Assembly (NCBI RefSeq): GCF_021117275.1
Contig: NZ_CP088245.1
Span: forward strand, 2,765,501-2,829,500
Direction: 5' to 3'
DNA: 64,000 nt
From: Metabacillus sp. B2-18
Lineage (GTDB): Bacteria > Bacillota > Bacilli > Bacillales > Bacillaceae
Below the pieces are notes generated by a model. It searched no databases, was not told the origin of the DNA, and saw only the letters and a list, made by a program, of their open reading frames with translations. Made by a program: the position numbers and the translations under genes. Positions 41,085 through 49,923 of the stretch are shown here, one piece after another (the first letter of the stretch is position 1; every line of letters starts with the position of its first letter).

Positions 41085-41098
41085 AGAAAACGTTTACA
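41085..41098 (+). promoter_or_regulatory. cre-like site before the 48-aa gene
   Basis: AGAAAACGTTTACA fits the CcpA consensus TGWNANCGNTNWCA except for the first base. It lies 46 bases before the start codon, a place where CcpA would repress. Confidence 0.45.
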
Positions 41099-41143
41099 AC
41101 ATTAACACAACAACGTTTTTCCCATATTTAAGGAGGATTTACC

Positions 41144-41290
41144 ATGAGCCAATTAGCTAGACAATCTAAAGTAAAGGATTTATTAGCGAAGAAAAAATTC
41201 AATGAAAAAGAAATCGCAGAAATGACAGATCCGCAAATTGAATACTATCACTGGCTCTATTTTGAAGATTCTGTTTACGACTATATGTAA
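41144..41290 (+). CDS. Small hypothetical protein (48 aa)
   Basis: MSQLARQSKVKDLLAKKKFN ... EIAEMTDPQIEYYHWLYFEDSVYDYM: a basic N-terminal helix and an acidic, Tyr-rich end. The AAGGAGGATTTACC ribosome site and a perfect downstream terminator show that it is a real gene. I have no confident family. A strong inverted repeat and a cre-like site lie upstream, so it is probably regulated. Confidence 0.72.
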   Translation: MSQLARQSKVKDLLAKKKFNEKEIAEMTDPQIEYYHWLYFEDSVYDYM

Positions 41291-41308
41291 TTTACTATAT
41301 TAATAGAG

Positions 41309-41343
41309 AAAAAGCTTTTGTACTTTGTACAAAAGCTTTTTTG
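41309..41343 (+). terminator. Terminator after the 48-aa gene
   Basis: Perfect stem AAAGCTTTTGTAC / GTACAAAAGCTTT with a TTT loop and T-run. Confidence 0.9.
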
Positions 41344-41607
41344 TTTTAAATTACCTTATGAACCTCCTTTAAATAAGTAGCCACCTCAAATGTGTTCACC
41401 TTCAATTCTACGATTACCAAAAATACGAAACATCGCCAATAATTTGATTATTTTGTGCCAAAAATTTGGCCTGTTTTCAATCTAAATCATTTTAAAACTA
41501 GCTAACAAGCCTTATAAATTCATATATTTTATAAAAAGTGTAAGTTTTAGAAACTTGGCACACCTCTTGCATATATGTTTATCGAAAAACTAAGGGAGGG
41601 CTTTAAT

Positions 41608-42672
41608 ATGAAAACAAGTGTTGACAAACAAGTAACAAATCAAGTGATTCCTACAACAATGAAAGCTGCAGTTGTAAACGAATTCAAACAAAAACTAGAG
41701 GTAAAAGAAATTCCAGTCCCAACTCTTGAGTATGGCGAAATTTTAGTAAAAATTAAAGCGTGTGGAGTTTGTCACACTGACCTTCACGCTGCACACGGTG
41801 ACTGGCCGGTAAAACCAAAGCTTCCATTAGTACCTGGACATGAAGGTGTTGGAGAAGTCGTAAAGGTGGCAGAAGGTGTTACTTCCATTAAAATTGGAGA
41901 TATCGTTGGCATTCCTTGGTTATACTCTGCTTGTGGTGAATGTGAATACTGCTTAACAGGGAGAGAAACACTTTGTCATGATCAGTTAAATGCCGGCTAT
42001 TCAGTTGATGGTGGTTATGCAGAATATTGCAAAGCACCTGCAAACTATGTTGTAAAAGTACCAGCTGGTGTTGATCTTGCTGAAATTTCTCCAATTTTTT
42101 GTGCTGGGGTTACAACATACAAGGCATTAAAAGTAAGTGAAGCTAAGCCTGGTGACTGGGTAGCGATTTATGGTATCGGTGGCCTTGGACATGTTGCTTT
42201 ACAATATGCAAAAGCAATGGGTTTCAACGTTATTGCTGTAGATATTCAAGATGACAAGCTTGATTTAGCATCCGAATTAGGAGCAGATTTAACAATTAAT
42301 GGCTTAAAATGTGATCCTATTCAAGAAATTAAAGATAAAGTAGGCGGAGTTCAAGCAGCTGTTAGTGTTGCGGTAACGAAAAAAGCATTTGAACAAGCTT
42401 ACGGATCTGTTAAGCGTGGTGGAACTCTAGTTGTTGTTGGTCTTCCAAATGATGAGCTTCCAATTCCAATTTTTGATACTGTTCTTAACGGTGTTTCTGT
42501 TAAAGGTTCAATTGTTGGAACAAGAAAAGACCTCCAGGAAGCCGTACAGTTTGCTGCAGAAGGAAAAGTTAAAACAAATATATCAACAGAGCCACTTGAT
42601 AACATTAATGATGTATTCGAAAGAATGGAAAAAGGTCAAATTAACGGACGTGTTGTATTAACACTTGAATAA
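41608..42672 (+). CDS. adhA: Zinc-dependent alcohol dehydrogenase
   Basis: A 354-residue NAD-dependent medium-chain dehydrogenase that interconverts alcohols and aldehydes. It has catalytic zinc ligands ([25 protein letters not shown]), the four-Cys structural zinc site ([15 protein letters not shown]) and the Rossmann loop [18 protein letters not shown], ending with the usual C-terminal GRVVLTL. ATG 41608 follows AGGGAGGG; the frame extends 11 codons upstream without a ribosome site. In B. subtilis the homologue adhA answers to carbonyl stress through AdhR, but no clear AdhR box was found here. About 280 gene-free bases lie upstream. Confidence 0.93.
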   Translation: MKTSVDKQVTNQVIPTTMKAAVVNEFKQKLEVKEIPVPTLEYGEILVKIKACGVCHTDLHAAHGDWPVKPKLPLVPGHEGVGEVVKVAEGVTSIKIGDIVGIPWLYSACGECEYCLTGRETLCHDQLNAGYSVDGGYAEYCKAPANYVVKVPAGVDLAEISPIFCAGVTTYKALKVSEAKPGDWVAIYGIGGLGHVALQYAKAMGFNVIAVDIQDDKLDLASELGADLTINGLKCDPIQEIKDKVGGVQAAVSVAVTKKAFEQAYGSVKRGGTLVVVGLPNDELPIPIFDTVLNGVSVKGSIVGTRKDLQEAVQFAAEGKVKTNISTEPLDNINDVFERMEKGQINGRVVLTLE

Positions 42673-42698
42673 TCATAAAATCTTAAAGTAAGTGAAAC

Positions 42699-42746
42699 AC
42701 AAAAAGCGTTCAGATGACTTGAAACAAGATGCAACTGGACGCTTTT
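42699..42746 (+). terminator. Terminator after adhA
   Basis: AAAAGCGTTC...GGACGCTTTT: a long imperfect stem followed by T residues. Confidence 0.7.
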
Positions 42747-42788
42747 GGAATATATATAAAATCAAATGTTACTGTACAAACAGGTAAA

Positions 42789-42929
42789 TCAGTTATGAAA
42801 AAAACCACCTATAAATCCATCTGACAGTTCATAGCCAAAAATAAATGATCCAATAATATAAGCTAATATGAAGGCAATAATAATTCCAACAAAGTTATTT
42901 TCAATTTGCTTCATTTTTTCATTTTTCAT
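42789..42929 (-). CDS. Small membrane protein (46 aa)
   Basis: MKNEKMKQIENNFVGIIIAF followed by ILAYIIGSFIFGYELSDG: a charged start and one membrane helix. GGAGGACAGCC directly precedes the ATG. The family is unknown. It lies downstream of dsdA, in the same direction, with 124 bases between. Confidence 0.65.
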   Translation of the reverse strand: MKNEKMKQIENNFVGIIIAFILAYIIGSFIFGYELSDGFIGGFFHN

Positions 42930-43053
42930 GGCTGTCCTCCTGCATTTACCTAGCAATCGATTATTCTTAATATTCCTACTTAAAAATAAGTTATACCAAT
43001 TATATAAACAGGTAAATTCAGTTGTGTTTACAAAAGGCCTTTATGTTTACTAT

Positions 43054-44379
43054 TTATTTCTTCATGTAACTTTTCCCCTTTTCATAGTTCTCCTTCTTCA
43101 TCTCTTCCGGTAACATGCTTCCTCCTGTTGCCCACACCAAATGGGTTGCATGAGGATACTGAAATTCGGGGTGATTAATGATATGTATTACACCTGGAAA
43201 TCCAGCTAAAGCTGAAGGTTCTAAATTTATATTTTCTGTGTCAACTAACATAGTAAGCAATTGAAAAAGATGTTCATCTTCAACAGTATAAACTCCACTG
43301 ATAAGTTCTTCTAGTAGCTTTCCGACAAAACCTGAAGGTCTGCCTACAGCTAATCCGTCAGCTTCTGTGACATTGTCAATATCAAAGTCTTGGACAGAAA
43401 CTTTTTCATGTAGTCCAGTTAATAAACCTAAAAGCATTGCTGGAGAATGAGTTGGCTCTGCAAAGAAGCAATGCACTGAATCCTTAAAAATCAATTTTAA
43501 TCCGAAGGCAACTCCGCCTGGACCTCCACCCACACCACATGGTAAATAGACGAATAGCGGATTTTCTTCATTTACTACTATCCCTAACTCTTCTAATTGC
43601 TTTTGTAATCGCAGCGCTGCCACTGCGTATCCTAAAAACAGATCTTTCGAATTCTCATCATCTATAAAATGCATATTCTCATTTGCTTGAGCTTGCCTTC
43701 TTCCTTCAGTAACAGCTTTACTATAGTCGGAATTATACTCAATAACAGTAACACCTTTTTCTTTTAATAAGTCTTTTTTCCATTTTTTCGCATCAGCTGA
43801 CATGTGCACATATACGTTGAACCCTAATTTAGCACTTATGATTCCAATACTAAGTCCGAGATTACCTGTCGAACCTACAGCGATTGAATAGTGTGAAAAT
43901 AATTCTCTAAACGATTTGTTAGTTAAAATGGAGTAATCATCATCATATGATAACATTCCTTTGTCTATAGCAATGCGTTCAGCAAATTTTAATACTTCAT
44001 AAATTCCACCTCTAGCTTTAATGGAACCTGAAATAGGTAAAAAGTTGTCAGTTTTCAGAAAAACTTCTTGATTTACATGCATCTTATAGTGATTTTCCAT
44101 CGCCTTTTTCATTTTAGGAATACGAATAGTTCGTGAATCAATCATTCCATTAGTCTCTTTTGTTTCTGGGAAAGCCTTAATAAGATATGGTGCAAATCTT
44201 ATTAGCCTTTCTTCCGCTTCCTTCACATCATCCAGCGTAATGGAAAGTTTGGATTCAGCTTTTTCAAAATTTTTATATTTAGGATTTTGCCAAAATGTTT
44301 CCTCTGTTTCCATTATTGTATGTAGATTAGGATTGTCCCTCTTCCATTCTTCTAATGTTTTACCATGAATTAATTTCAT
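43054..44379 (-). CDS. dsdA: D-serine ammonia-lyase (dehydratase)
   Basis: This 441-residue PLP enzyme converts D-serine to pyruvate and ammonia. PLP Lys is in [12 protein letters not shown] (~118), the phosphate loop in [11 protein letters not shown] (~170) and the Gly loop in [14 protein letters not shown] (~280); length and motifs match DsdA. Its start lies 20 bases after a small membrane-protein gene, so the two form an operon. No dsdC regulator is nearby. Confidence 0.95.
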   Translation of the reverse strand: MKLIHGKTLEEWKRDNPNLHTIMETEETFWQNPKYKNFEKAESKLSITLDDVKEAEERLIRFAPYLIKAFPETKETNGMIDSRTIRIPKMKKAMENHYKMHVNQEVFLKTDNFLPISGSIKARGGIYEVLKFAERIAIDKGMLSYDDDYSILTNKSFRELFSHYSIAVGSTGNLGLSIGIISAKLGFNVYVHMSADAKKWKKDLLKEKGVTVIEYNSDYSKAVTEGRRQAQANENMHFIDDENSKDLFLGYAVAALRLQKQLEELGIVVNEENPLFVYLPCGVGGGPGGVAFGLKLIFKDSVHCFFAEPTHSPAMLLGLLTGLHEKVSVQDFDIDNVTEADGLAVGRPSGFVGKLLEELISGVYTVEDEHLFQLLTMLVDTENINLEPSALAGFPGVIHIINHPEFQYPHATHLVWATGGSMLPEEMKKENYEKGKSYMKK

Positions 44380-44398
44380 TAAAATTACCCTCTTTTTT

Positions 44399-44668
44399 TT
44401 ACTTCTTTTTCATTCCTACAAAATAACCAAAATAAAAAATAACGATTGAATAACCAATTAACATAAGAATAGGTGTTGTGATGGATAGACTAAAGTTTAC
44501 AAGTGCAGAGTATGCTTTAAGGATTTGTGGTACCAATTGGTCCTTTGTAGATAGATAATATATGTTCACAATGAATAAACAAAGAATAATAAAAAATAAA
44601 GCGCGGAAAATTTGTGTTATGTTCGTTTGCTTCTTTGCTTTCGATCCTGTTTTTTTTGCCGTTTCCAT
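44399..44668 (-). CDS. Two-helix membrane protein upstream of dsdA
   Basis: An 89-residue protein with a Lys-rich cytosolic start ([14 protein letters not shown]) and two or three hydrophobic segments ([39 protein letters not shown]). ATG 44668 is chosen because AAGGGGGC lies before it. It is probably co-transcribed with dsdA, but no transporter family is recognised, so a role in D-serine uptake is only a guess. Confidence 0.7.
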   Translation of the reverse strand: METAKKTGSKAKKQTNITQIFRALFFIILCLFIVNIYYLSTKDQLVPQILKAYSALVNFSLSITTPILMLIGYSIVIFYFGYFVGMKKK

Positions 44669-44876
44669 ATTCTGCCCCCTTCCCATTTCTTCTTAAGTAA
44701 TAAAATTATATTTAACTTAGATAGTTCCTGCTTTTTAAAGAAAGTTCTTTTTAAAATCTCTAAAAAAGAATTCATAATAAAATTTTATGAAGTGGACAAT
44801 CCATATTTATAAAAATTATCTAAACCTTACATTTTTGTTGGCGTTTTTTAATACAATTCTTATAGAGGTGATAAAA

Positions 44877-45316
44877 ATGCCAAGAGTAAAATACACCGAT
44901 AGTGACATCGATTTAATGGCAAGGATGATGCGAGCAGAAGCAGAAGGTGAAGCAAACTAGGAATGCTAATGGTTGGCAATGTTATTGTTAATCGACTAAA
45001 GGCTAATTGTTTAGATTTTAAAGACTTACGATCAGTACGAGATGTTATTTACCAGGTTCAGGGTGGAAATTATTCTTTTGAAGCTGTTCAAAAAGGGAAT
45101 GTTTTTTACCAAAGAGCAAGAGGTATAGAAAAAAAACTAGCTAAACAAAATCTTGATTATTGGAGAGAACATCCTTCAAAGTTTGCACTTTGGTACTTTA
45201 ATCCTTATGCTGCATGTCCACCTACATGGTACGATCAACCTATCACAGGACAATACAAACAACATTGCTATTATGAACCAAAGCCTGATACTTGCGAAGG
45301 TGCTTACGTTTGGTAA
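44877..45316 (+). pseudogene. CwlJ-like spore cortex hydrolase, frameshifted
   Basis: The two parts match CwlJ, which degrades cortex peptidoglycan during germination. MPRVKYTDSDIDLMARMMRA then EAEGEAN is followed by a stop (44958-44960); another frame carries GMLMVGNVIVNRLKANCLDF through to CEGAYVW. The catalytic Glu of the RAEAEGE motif lies before the break. Adding one base in AAC-TAGGA restores N-L-G-M-L. The length when joined (about 146) equals B. subtilis CwlJ (142). AGAGGTG is the ribosome site. If the break is real, this germination pathway is lost unless another copy (for example sleB) exists. Confidence 0.85.
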
Positions 45317-45320
45317 AGGT

Positions 45321-45347
45321 AAATCCCCACAATTGTGGGGATTTTTG
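45321..45347 (+). terminator. Terminator after the cwlJ-like gene
   Basis: AAATCCCCAC / GTGGGGATTT stem with a short AATT loop and T-run. Confidence 0.85.
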
Positions 45348-45350
45348 ATA

Positions 45351-45503
45351 TTAATCTCTTATTTTAGAATCACTTATATTACTATCATCAAAACATTGAA
45401 AACAAAATAGCTCTGATTGATCGTTTAGCTTTCCATTTAAAAATCCGTCAATACAATATATTGTCTTGCTACATTCAATACAAATCCCTACTTTTTCGAC
45501 CAT
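45351..45503 (-). CDS. Small double-CxxC protein (50 aa)
   Basis: MVEKVGICIECSKTIYCIDG ... LFCFQCFDDSNISD: two CxxC pairs that could bind one zinc ion. TGAGGA lies seven bases before the ATG. Small zinc-binding proteins of this type are common in Bacillus and mostly uncharacterised. It stops 35 bases after the CwlJ stop, on the opposite strand. Confidence 0.65.
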   Translation of the reverse strand: MVEKVGICIECSKTIYCIDGFLNGKLNDQSELFCFQCFDDSNISDSKIRD

Positions 45504-45518
45504 AATAATATCCTCACA

Positions 45519-46040
45519 CTAAAATGATTCGTAATGAACAAGTTCATTTTTTGGAGTACTATCCTTTTTACTTGGGGCTTCTTTTTGATACCCCAATCCT
45601 AAGACCGCAATAACCCTTCGATCAGAAGGAATGTGAAGGGTTTTTCTTACATATTCTTCTCCTTGTTCTGATTTCACTTCATCCTCCATATTAAAAACAG
45701 CTCCAAAAGCACAACCAAGTCCTTCGTTAACTGCTGATAACCAAATATAACTACATGCAATCGATGCATCCTGCAGCCAATACTTGCTAATTTCAGGACG
45801 CCCTGTCACAATAACGGCACCTTGTGCTTCTTTCAACCACTTCATATATGGTGTTGTATGGTAAAGAAGATCTAATGTCTCTCGATTTGTTACAACAACA
45901 AATTCTCTAGAAGGCAAGTTGTTACCAGTCGGGGCTAGACATGCTTGATTAAGAATTTCCTCCATCACTTCTTTTGGAATTTTTTCTTCTAAAAAACTTG
46001 TAATTTCTCTACGTTTTTTAAGTACCTGATTAAATTCCAT
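45519..46040 (-). CDS. Nitroreductase family protein
   Basis: A 173-residue FMN-dependent oxidoreductase with RREITSFLEEKIPKEVMEEI at the start (Arg residues contact FMN), APTGNNLPSREFVVVTN, DASIACSYIWLSAVNEGLGC and GLGYQKEAPSKKDSTP at the end. The fold normally dimerises. The substrate (quinones, nitro compounds or flavins) is unknown. It starts 15 bases upstream of the small CxxC gene and may be co-transcribed with it. Confidence 0.9.
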   Translation of the reverse strand: MEFNQVLKKRREITSFLEEKIPKEVMEEILNQACLAPTGNNLPSREFVVVTNRETLDLLYHTTPYMKWLKEAQGAVIVTGRPEISKYWLQDASIACSYIWLSAVNEGLGCAFGAVFNMEDEVKSEQGEEYVRKTLHIPSDRRVIAVLGLGYQKEAPSKKDSTPKNELVHYESF

Positions 46041-46086
46041 TCTTTCCCCTCCACAATAAAGAACGTATTGTCAAAACTTCTATAAG

Positions 46087-46230
46087 AAATAGGTTATAAA
46101 ATATCTCCATAGAGGGCTTTATAGGCAAAAAAATTGCCACCCCCTAAATTCTTTGGATAATTGAGGTTACCACACACCCAACAACCAAGAATGGAAGTGA
46201 CAATTTGTACCCTCAAATTATAACCTATTT
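46087..46230. repeat. 13-bp inverted repeat framing the left flank of the outer transposase gene
   Basis: AAATAGGTTATAA (46087-46099) and TTATAACCTATTT (46218-46230) are exact inverses about 118 bases apart. A similar long-range hairpin lies just after the outer transposase gene, so these may mark the ends of the outer element. The true termini are not proven. Confidence 0.4.
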
Positions 46231-46661
46231 ATTAACTTTTATAAACTATCAAGAACAACTCATTCGAACATTGCTTACTTTATTGATTGGTAAAAGCATG
46301 TTCGATAAACCTACTGAACAGCCCGTAAATAAACCTTATCGAAAACTTCAAGTGGATGACCTTCCGGTCATTGAAGTTCTAGAACAGCTTGATTATCGAG
46401 TTCTTCTTAGTGAATATCTAGAGATGAACGGGAAAGCTCTCAAACCTGTTCAAAGGCGTAAGAATGCAAAAGTTTCCGTACCTAAAGCCATGAACTGTCC
46501 AAAGTGTGGTGCTCCATCGGATTATCTTTATGCCAACAATGGAGATAAAGGTCAGTATCAATGCAAGGTGTGTACAGAACTTTTCAGTGAAAAGAACCGT
46601 TACTCTAAGGAGGCCATCCTGAAGTGTCCTCATTGTTCCAAGACTCTCGAGAAAATAAAAG

Positions 46662-46667
46662 AAAGAA
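46662..46667. repeat. Target duplication of the IS21-like element (left)
   Basis: AAAGAA, repeated at 52097-52102 on the other side. Removing the element and one copy restores the outer transposase frame exactly. Confidence 0.8.
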
Positions 46668-46803
46668 TATAAATGCTAATTTAATAATGTACAAAGATGA
46701 TCATATAAGAATGTACAGTTCTGCAATATGCATGCATAATTACTTTGAGGTGGAGAGAATGCATGTACAGCTAGATTTACAGACAGAAATAGAAATTAAA
46801 AGC

Positions 46804-46810
46804 CTAGAAG
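46804..46810. repeat. 7-bp target duplication of the nested transposon (left)
   Basis: CTAGAAG, repeated exactly at 50051-50057. Confidence 0.85.
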
Positions 46811-46954
46811 TGTAAACGAGCACATTAGTTCAGCACTCCGTTTTCAAATTACTTCGGGAGTTTATCTGAAATAATGTGCTTATTTTTTCACTTTAATCCT
46901 GAGTTTGAAAAAATTTGATCAAATAACTTCAGTTCTTAAACAAAAAAGAAGACC

Positions 46955-47215
46955 CTAAATCGGGTCTGAAACCTTTATAAAGTTCTCTAGTTCAACTCTA
47001 ACTTTATAGACTTCATTTATATGCAACACAAGTTTGACCTCATCCACTAACGTAATAAACCAATCTAAGTCTTTCTCAAGAAAGGCTTGAAAATATTGAT
47101 TTCTTATCAATAGTTCAAAAGAATATCCTTGTTGTATCCAGTAGTCACAGTGACCCACCCACAATTTCCACTCTTTTTCTTCTCGATCGAATATAATAAT
47201 ACCTTCTGTTTTCAT
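46955..47215 (-). CDS. DUF5348-like accessory protein of the nested transposon
   Basis: An 86-residue protein (MKTEGIIIFDREEKEWKLWV, FELLIRNQYFQAFLEKDLDW) with the compact pattern of DUF5348. Its ATG overlaps the ATPase stop by four bases (ATGA), so it is translated with the transposition genes. Its place as third gene of the operon suggests a part in transposition or its control. Its function is not known to me. Confidence 0.72.
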   Translation of the reverse strand: MKTEGIIIFDREEKEWKLWVGHCDYWIQQGYSFELLIRNQYFQAFLEKDLDWFITLVDEVKLVLHINEVYKVRVELENFIKVSDPI

Positions 47216-48012
47216 ATCCCACTATCTTCGATAGCTAAGCGCACAACTTCATCATCAATTTGTTCTTTTTTTAATTGTGCTCCAAATAGTAAACTATTGG
47301 TTGTCAGTCTGTTGATTACACGGGGCCAGCCTTGAGAACGCAGGGCAATGGCTTCAATTGCGGTTTCCGTAAAAATTGGTATTTTTGAACCGGCTAGTTT
47401 CATGTGATGGTCGATATACTCTGTAACTTCTTCTTTATCCAAGGGCTGAATTTCATATTTCATAATTAAACGCTGGGAGAGTGGCCGGTGATGGTTAATA
47501 GATAATCGTGTCTTTAAATGCGGTAATCCAGCTAATATCAAGATAAAAGGATTACTTGAATCCATTTGAAAGTTAAATAAAATGGCTAAATCCTGCAGAA
47601 ATGCATCTTTTGCCATATGCATTTCATCTAGAATAAAAACAGGAGTAACCTTTCGCTCGTTTGCCATTCGTTCGATCCCTTCTTGTATTTGTCGGAATAA
47701 ATCAACCTTACGGAATTTTGGTTCTTCTCCAAGTCCATAGACTAATCCACGATAAAAATCCATTACTCCTCCTGTAGAAAGAGGAAAATAAACAACGTGG
47801 TAAAGGGAAGGATTCAATGATTCTTTAAATGATCGTAACGTAAATGTTTTTCCAGCGCCTGGATCTCCAATAAGAAGCCCCATTCCTCTTGACTTCTTTA
47901 GGTAATCAAGTGCTCCAAGAGCCCCTTGATAATCGCTCGACCGAAAAGCATCGGTTGATCGCAAATCTTTTGAAAATGGAGTTTGAGCCAAGGAATAGAA
48001 TGTCTTATACAT
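47212..48012 (-). CDS. ExeA/TniB-like AAA+ ATPase of the nested transposon
   Basis: A 266-residue AAA+ protein with Walker A GDPGAGKTFTLRSF (~48), Walker B FILDEMHMAK (~128), sensor LAGLPHLKTRL and a C-terminal helical lid. ATPases of this type (TniB, TnsC, MuB, IstB analogues) bind target DNA and deliver it to the transposase. The ATG overlaps the transposase stop by eight bases, so it is translationally coupled. Confidence 0.88.
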   Translation of the reverse strand: MYKTFYSLAQTPFSKDLRSTDAFRSSDYQGALGALDYLKKSRGMGLLIGDPGAGKTFTLRSFKESLNPSLYHVVYFPLSTGGVMDFYRGLVYGLGEEPKFRKVDLFRQIQEGIERMANERKVTPVFILDEMHMAKDAFLQDLAILFNFQMDSSNPFILILAGLPHLKTRLSINHHRPLSQRLIMKYEIQPLDKEEVTEYIDHHMKLAGSKIPIFTETAIEAIALRSQGWPRVINRLTTNSLLFGAQLKKEQIDDEVVRLAIEDSGI

Positions 48013-49258
48013 GGTTTATTCCCTCCGTATCTTCCGATAAGTTAAATGGAGAACGCACTCTCTTTGAATGTGCATTATCTGTCATAGATACAGGAACAGC
48101 CTCAGCGACCTTTTGGTCGTTTTCAAACACAAAAATACCTGTCTCATCAAATCGAACATCAATCGAGTGACCTATAAAACGTGGAGGTACTTCATAGAGT
48201 TGTTTATTTAACGTAATCGTACTATCGGCCTTCACTTTACGATATTCTCTCTTCAAAAAGATTGTATCTAGGATTTTCGTATTCTCTAAGAAGGTTACAC
48301 TCTCTACTTGAGATTGATAGACTTCATGTGGAGTCTTCCCATCTAAAGAGGCGTGAATACGACGATGATAGTCTTCTTCAAGCCACCTCCAAAAACGCTC
48401 GTTTAGCTCCTCCAACGAATCAACTGGTTTTGCTTGTAGTAAAGGATAAAACCTTGTTTGAATGGTTTTAAAAAGTCTTTCGATTTTTCCTTTCGCACGT
48501 GGATCATATGGTTGAGTGTGAGCCAGTGTTATACCTAACTGAGCACATGCATATTGGAGCGTCTCAGAACGATAAATCTTGCCGTTATCTGCATAGATCA
48601 CGGTTGGTTTTCCTCTCCGAAGGAGTGCTTCCTTCGTCACAACTCTTACACCTTCAAACTTCTCTGACGAGAAAAACTGGCCGAACGGAACAAGCCGAGA
48701 ACAATCGTCAATGTAAGCAATTAAAAACGTCTTTCTCTTCTTACCATCAATCGGAATGTAAGGCCCATGAGACAAATCCCCCTGCCATAGATGATTTATT
48801 CGATCATGGGCAAATCTTTTCCTTTCAGGTATTGCGATTATTTTCTTACCTACAAGGTTGTGTTTTTTTAATAAACGATTTATAGTTGAATAAGATATTT
48901 TGTTTTTTTGTATTTCTCCTAGGTCAATGAGATGTTCGTAGAAAACACTCACTGGCATATGGAGAAATTTTTTTCTTATATGAAGAATTTGATCCTGATC
49001 TTCTGCAGTGAGTCTCCTAGAATTCCCCTTATCAGTCCGTTTCTTCGGCTTTAATGCATCAAATCCACTTCGGCGATAATGAAGCAGCCATTCCTTGATT
49101 GTTTTCTCTGCCACTGTTCGCTCCCCATAATAAGGAATAGAGTGAACCTTTCCTGCCAACTCTCCAAAGTACTCTTTGACATCTACCTGTTCATTTAATA
49201 GTGGGGCAATTAGACCATACCGAAATAAGGCCACTTGTTCACGTTCTTTTTCATTCAT
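48005..49258 (-). CDS. DDE transposase (TniA/TnsB/Mu-like) of the nested transposon
   Basis: A 417-residue transposase with N-terminal HTH domains (ERTVAEKTIKEWLLHYRRSG and a second helical part), an rve/DDE core (HLWQGDLSHGPY, TVIYADNGKIYRSE, KGKIERLFKTIQTRF) and a Mu-type C-terminal beta domain. The three catalytic acids are intact. ATG 49258 follows AAAGGAGG; an upstream in-frame ATG at 49297 precedes that site and was not chosen. Together with the ATPase it would cut and join the TGT...ACA ends. Confidence 0.9.
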   Translation of the reverse strand: MNEKEREQVALFRYGLIAPLLNEQVDVKEYFGELAGKVHSIPYYGERTVAEKTIKEWLLHYRRSGFDALKPKKRTDKGNSRRLTAEDQDQILHIRKKFLHMPVSVFYEHLIDLGEIQKNKISYSTINRLLKKHNLVGKKIIAIPERKRFAHDRINHLWQGDLSHGPYIPIDGKKRKTFLIAYIDDCSRLVPFGQFFSSEKFEGVRVVTKEALLRRGKPTVIYADNGKIYRSETLQYACAQLGITLAHTQPYDPRAKGKIERLFKTIQTRFYPLLQAKPVDSLEELNERFWRWLEEDYHRRIHASLDGKTPHEVYQSQVESVTFLENTKILDTIFLKREYRKVKADSTITLNKQLYEVPPRFIGHSIDVRFDETGIFVFENDQKVAEAVPVSMTDNAHSKRVRSPFNLSEDTEGINHV

Positions 49259-49392
49259 GGAATCTTCCTCCTTTTTAGTAGAAGGACGACCGGTCATCCA
49301 TGATTATTATTCTACTTTTTTCAATTTTTTCTGACTATGAAAAAAGTATGTGGGACGAATAATATTTTTATCTTTCTAAAAATATGGTAGAA

Positions 49393-49923
49393 TTAATGTG
49401 CCATAAAGTAGGATGAACTATGCCCCCATGACCTTCGTAAGAAGGTGGATTCGCCAAAATCTTGGAGCTTTTTCATATATTTTATGGCTTCTTTTTTTAT
49501 ATCTTTTGAAAATCCACTTGCTTGTCCCAAAGCGACAAAAAAAGAATGAATCCATTTGATACTCTTGTAGTACCTCGTAAGATGGAACCTTAATAATTGT
49601 CGACTTCCATTAGCCTTCTTATCCTCTAGAATCCGATATAGCCTATGCAGAATGGTTTCAATTGTGTGTTGAAAGTAAGGGATAAAGAAATCCGGAAGGA
49701 TAGAAAAGCTAACCTTGCATTGTAAACATTTCATCCTGCAAATAGGCACTCTCAATGACACTTCCTCAGTCAGTCCAAAACGCCAGTAATAACCATTTCT
49801 ATGTAAGTTTCCCGAAGAATGACATTTACAGTTTGGACATTGATCAAATAATGGAAACTCATTATTAATTCCCTTTTTGGCATATTCTACTAAACTTAAA
49901 CCAAAATCATAAGAAATGATCAT
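49393..49923 (-). CDS. DUF6431 zinc-finger protein of the nested transposon
   Basis: A 176-residue protein of DUF6431 type. It has a zinc-finger-like part (CPNCKCHSSGNLHRNGYYWR, then CRMKCLQCKVSFSILPDFFI), followed by helices rich in basic residues. ATG 49923 sits behind GGGGGGAG; the long upstream frame is spurious. It is the first gene, next to the right end, separate from the three overlapping genes by 135 bases. In Tn7-type systems a zinc-finger protein (TnsD/TniQ) picks the target; a similar task here is speculation. Confidence 0.75.
   Translation of the reverse strand: MIISYDFGLSLVEYAKKGINNEFPLFDQCPNCKCHSSGNLHRNGYYWRFGLTEEVSLRVPICRMKCLQCKVSFSILPDFFIPYFQHTIETILHRLYRILEDKKANGSRQLLRFHLTRYYKSIKWIHSFFVALGQASGFSKDIKKEAIKYMKKLQDFGESTFLRRSWGHSSSYFMAH

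Noticed and set aside
46624..46815. Short open frame at the left IS21 end as an independent gene
   Set aside because: It begins in the outer transposase and runs into the first 17 codons of istA; it is an artefact of the insertion joints.
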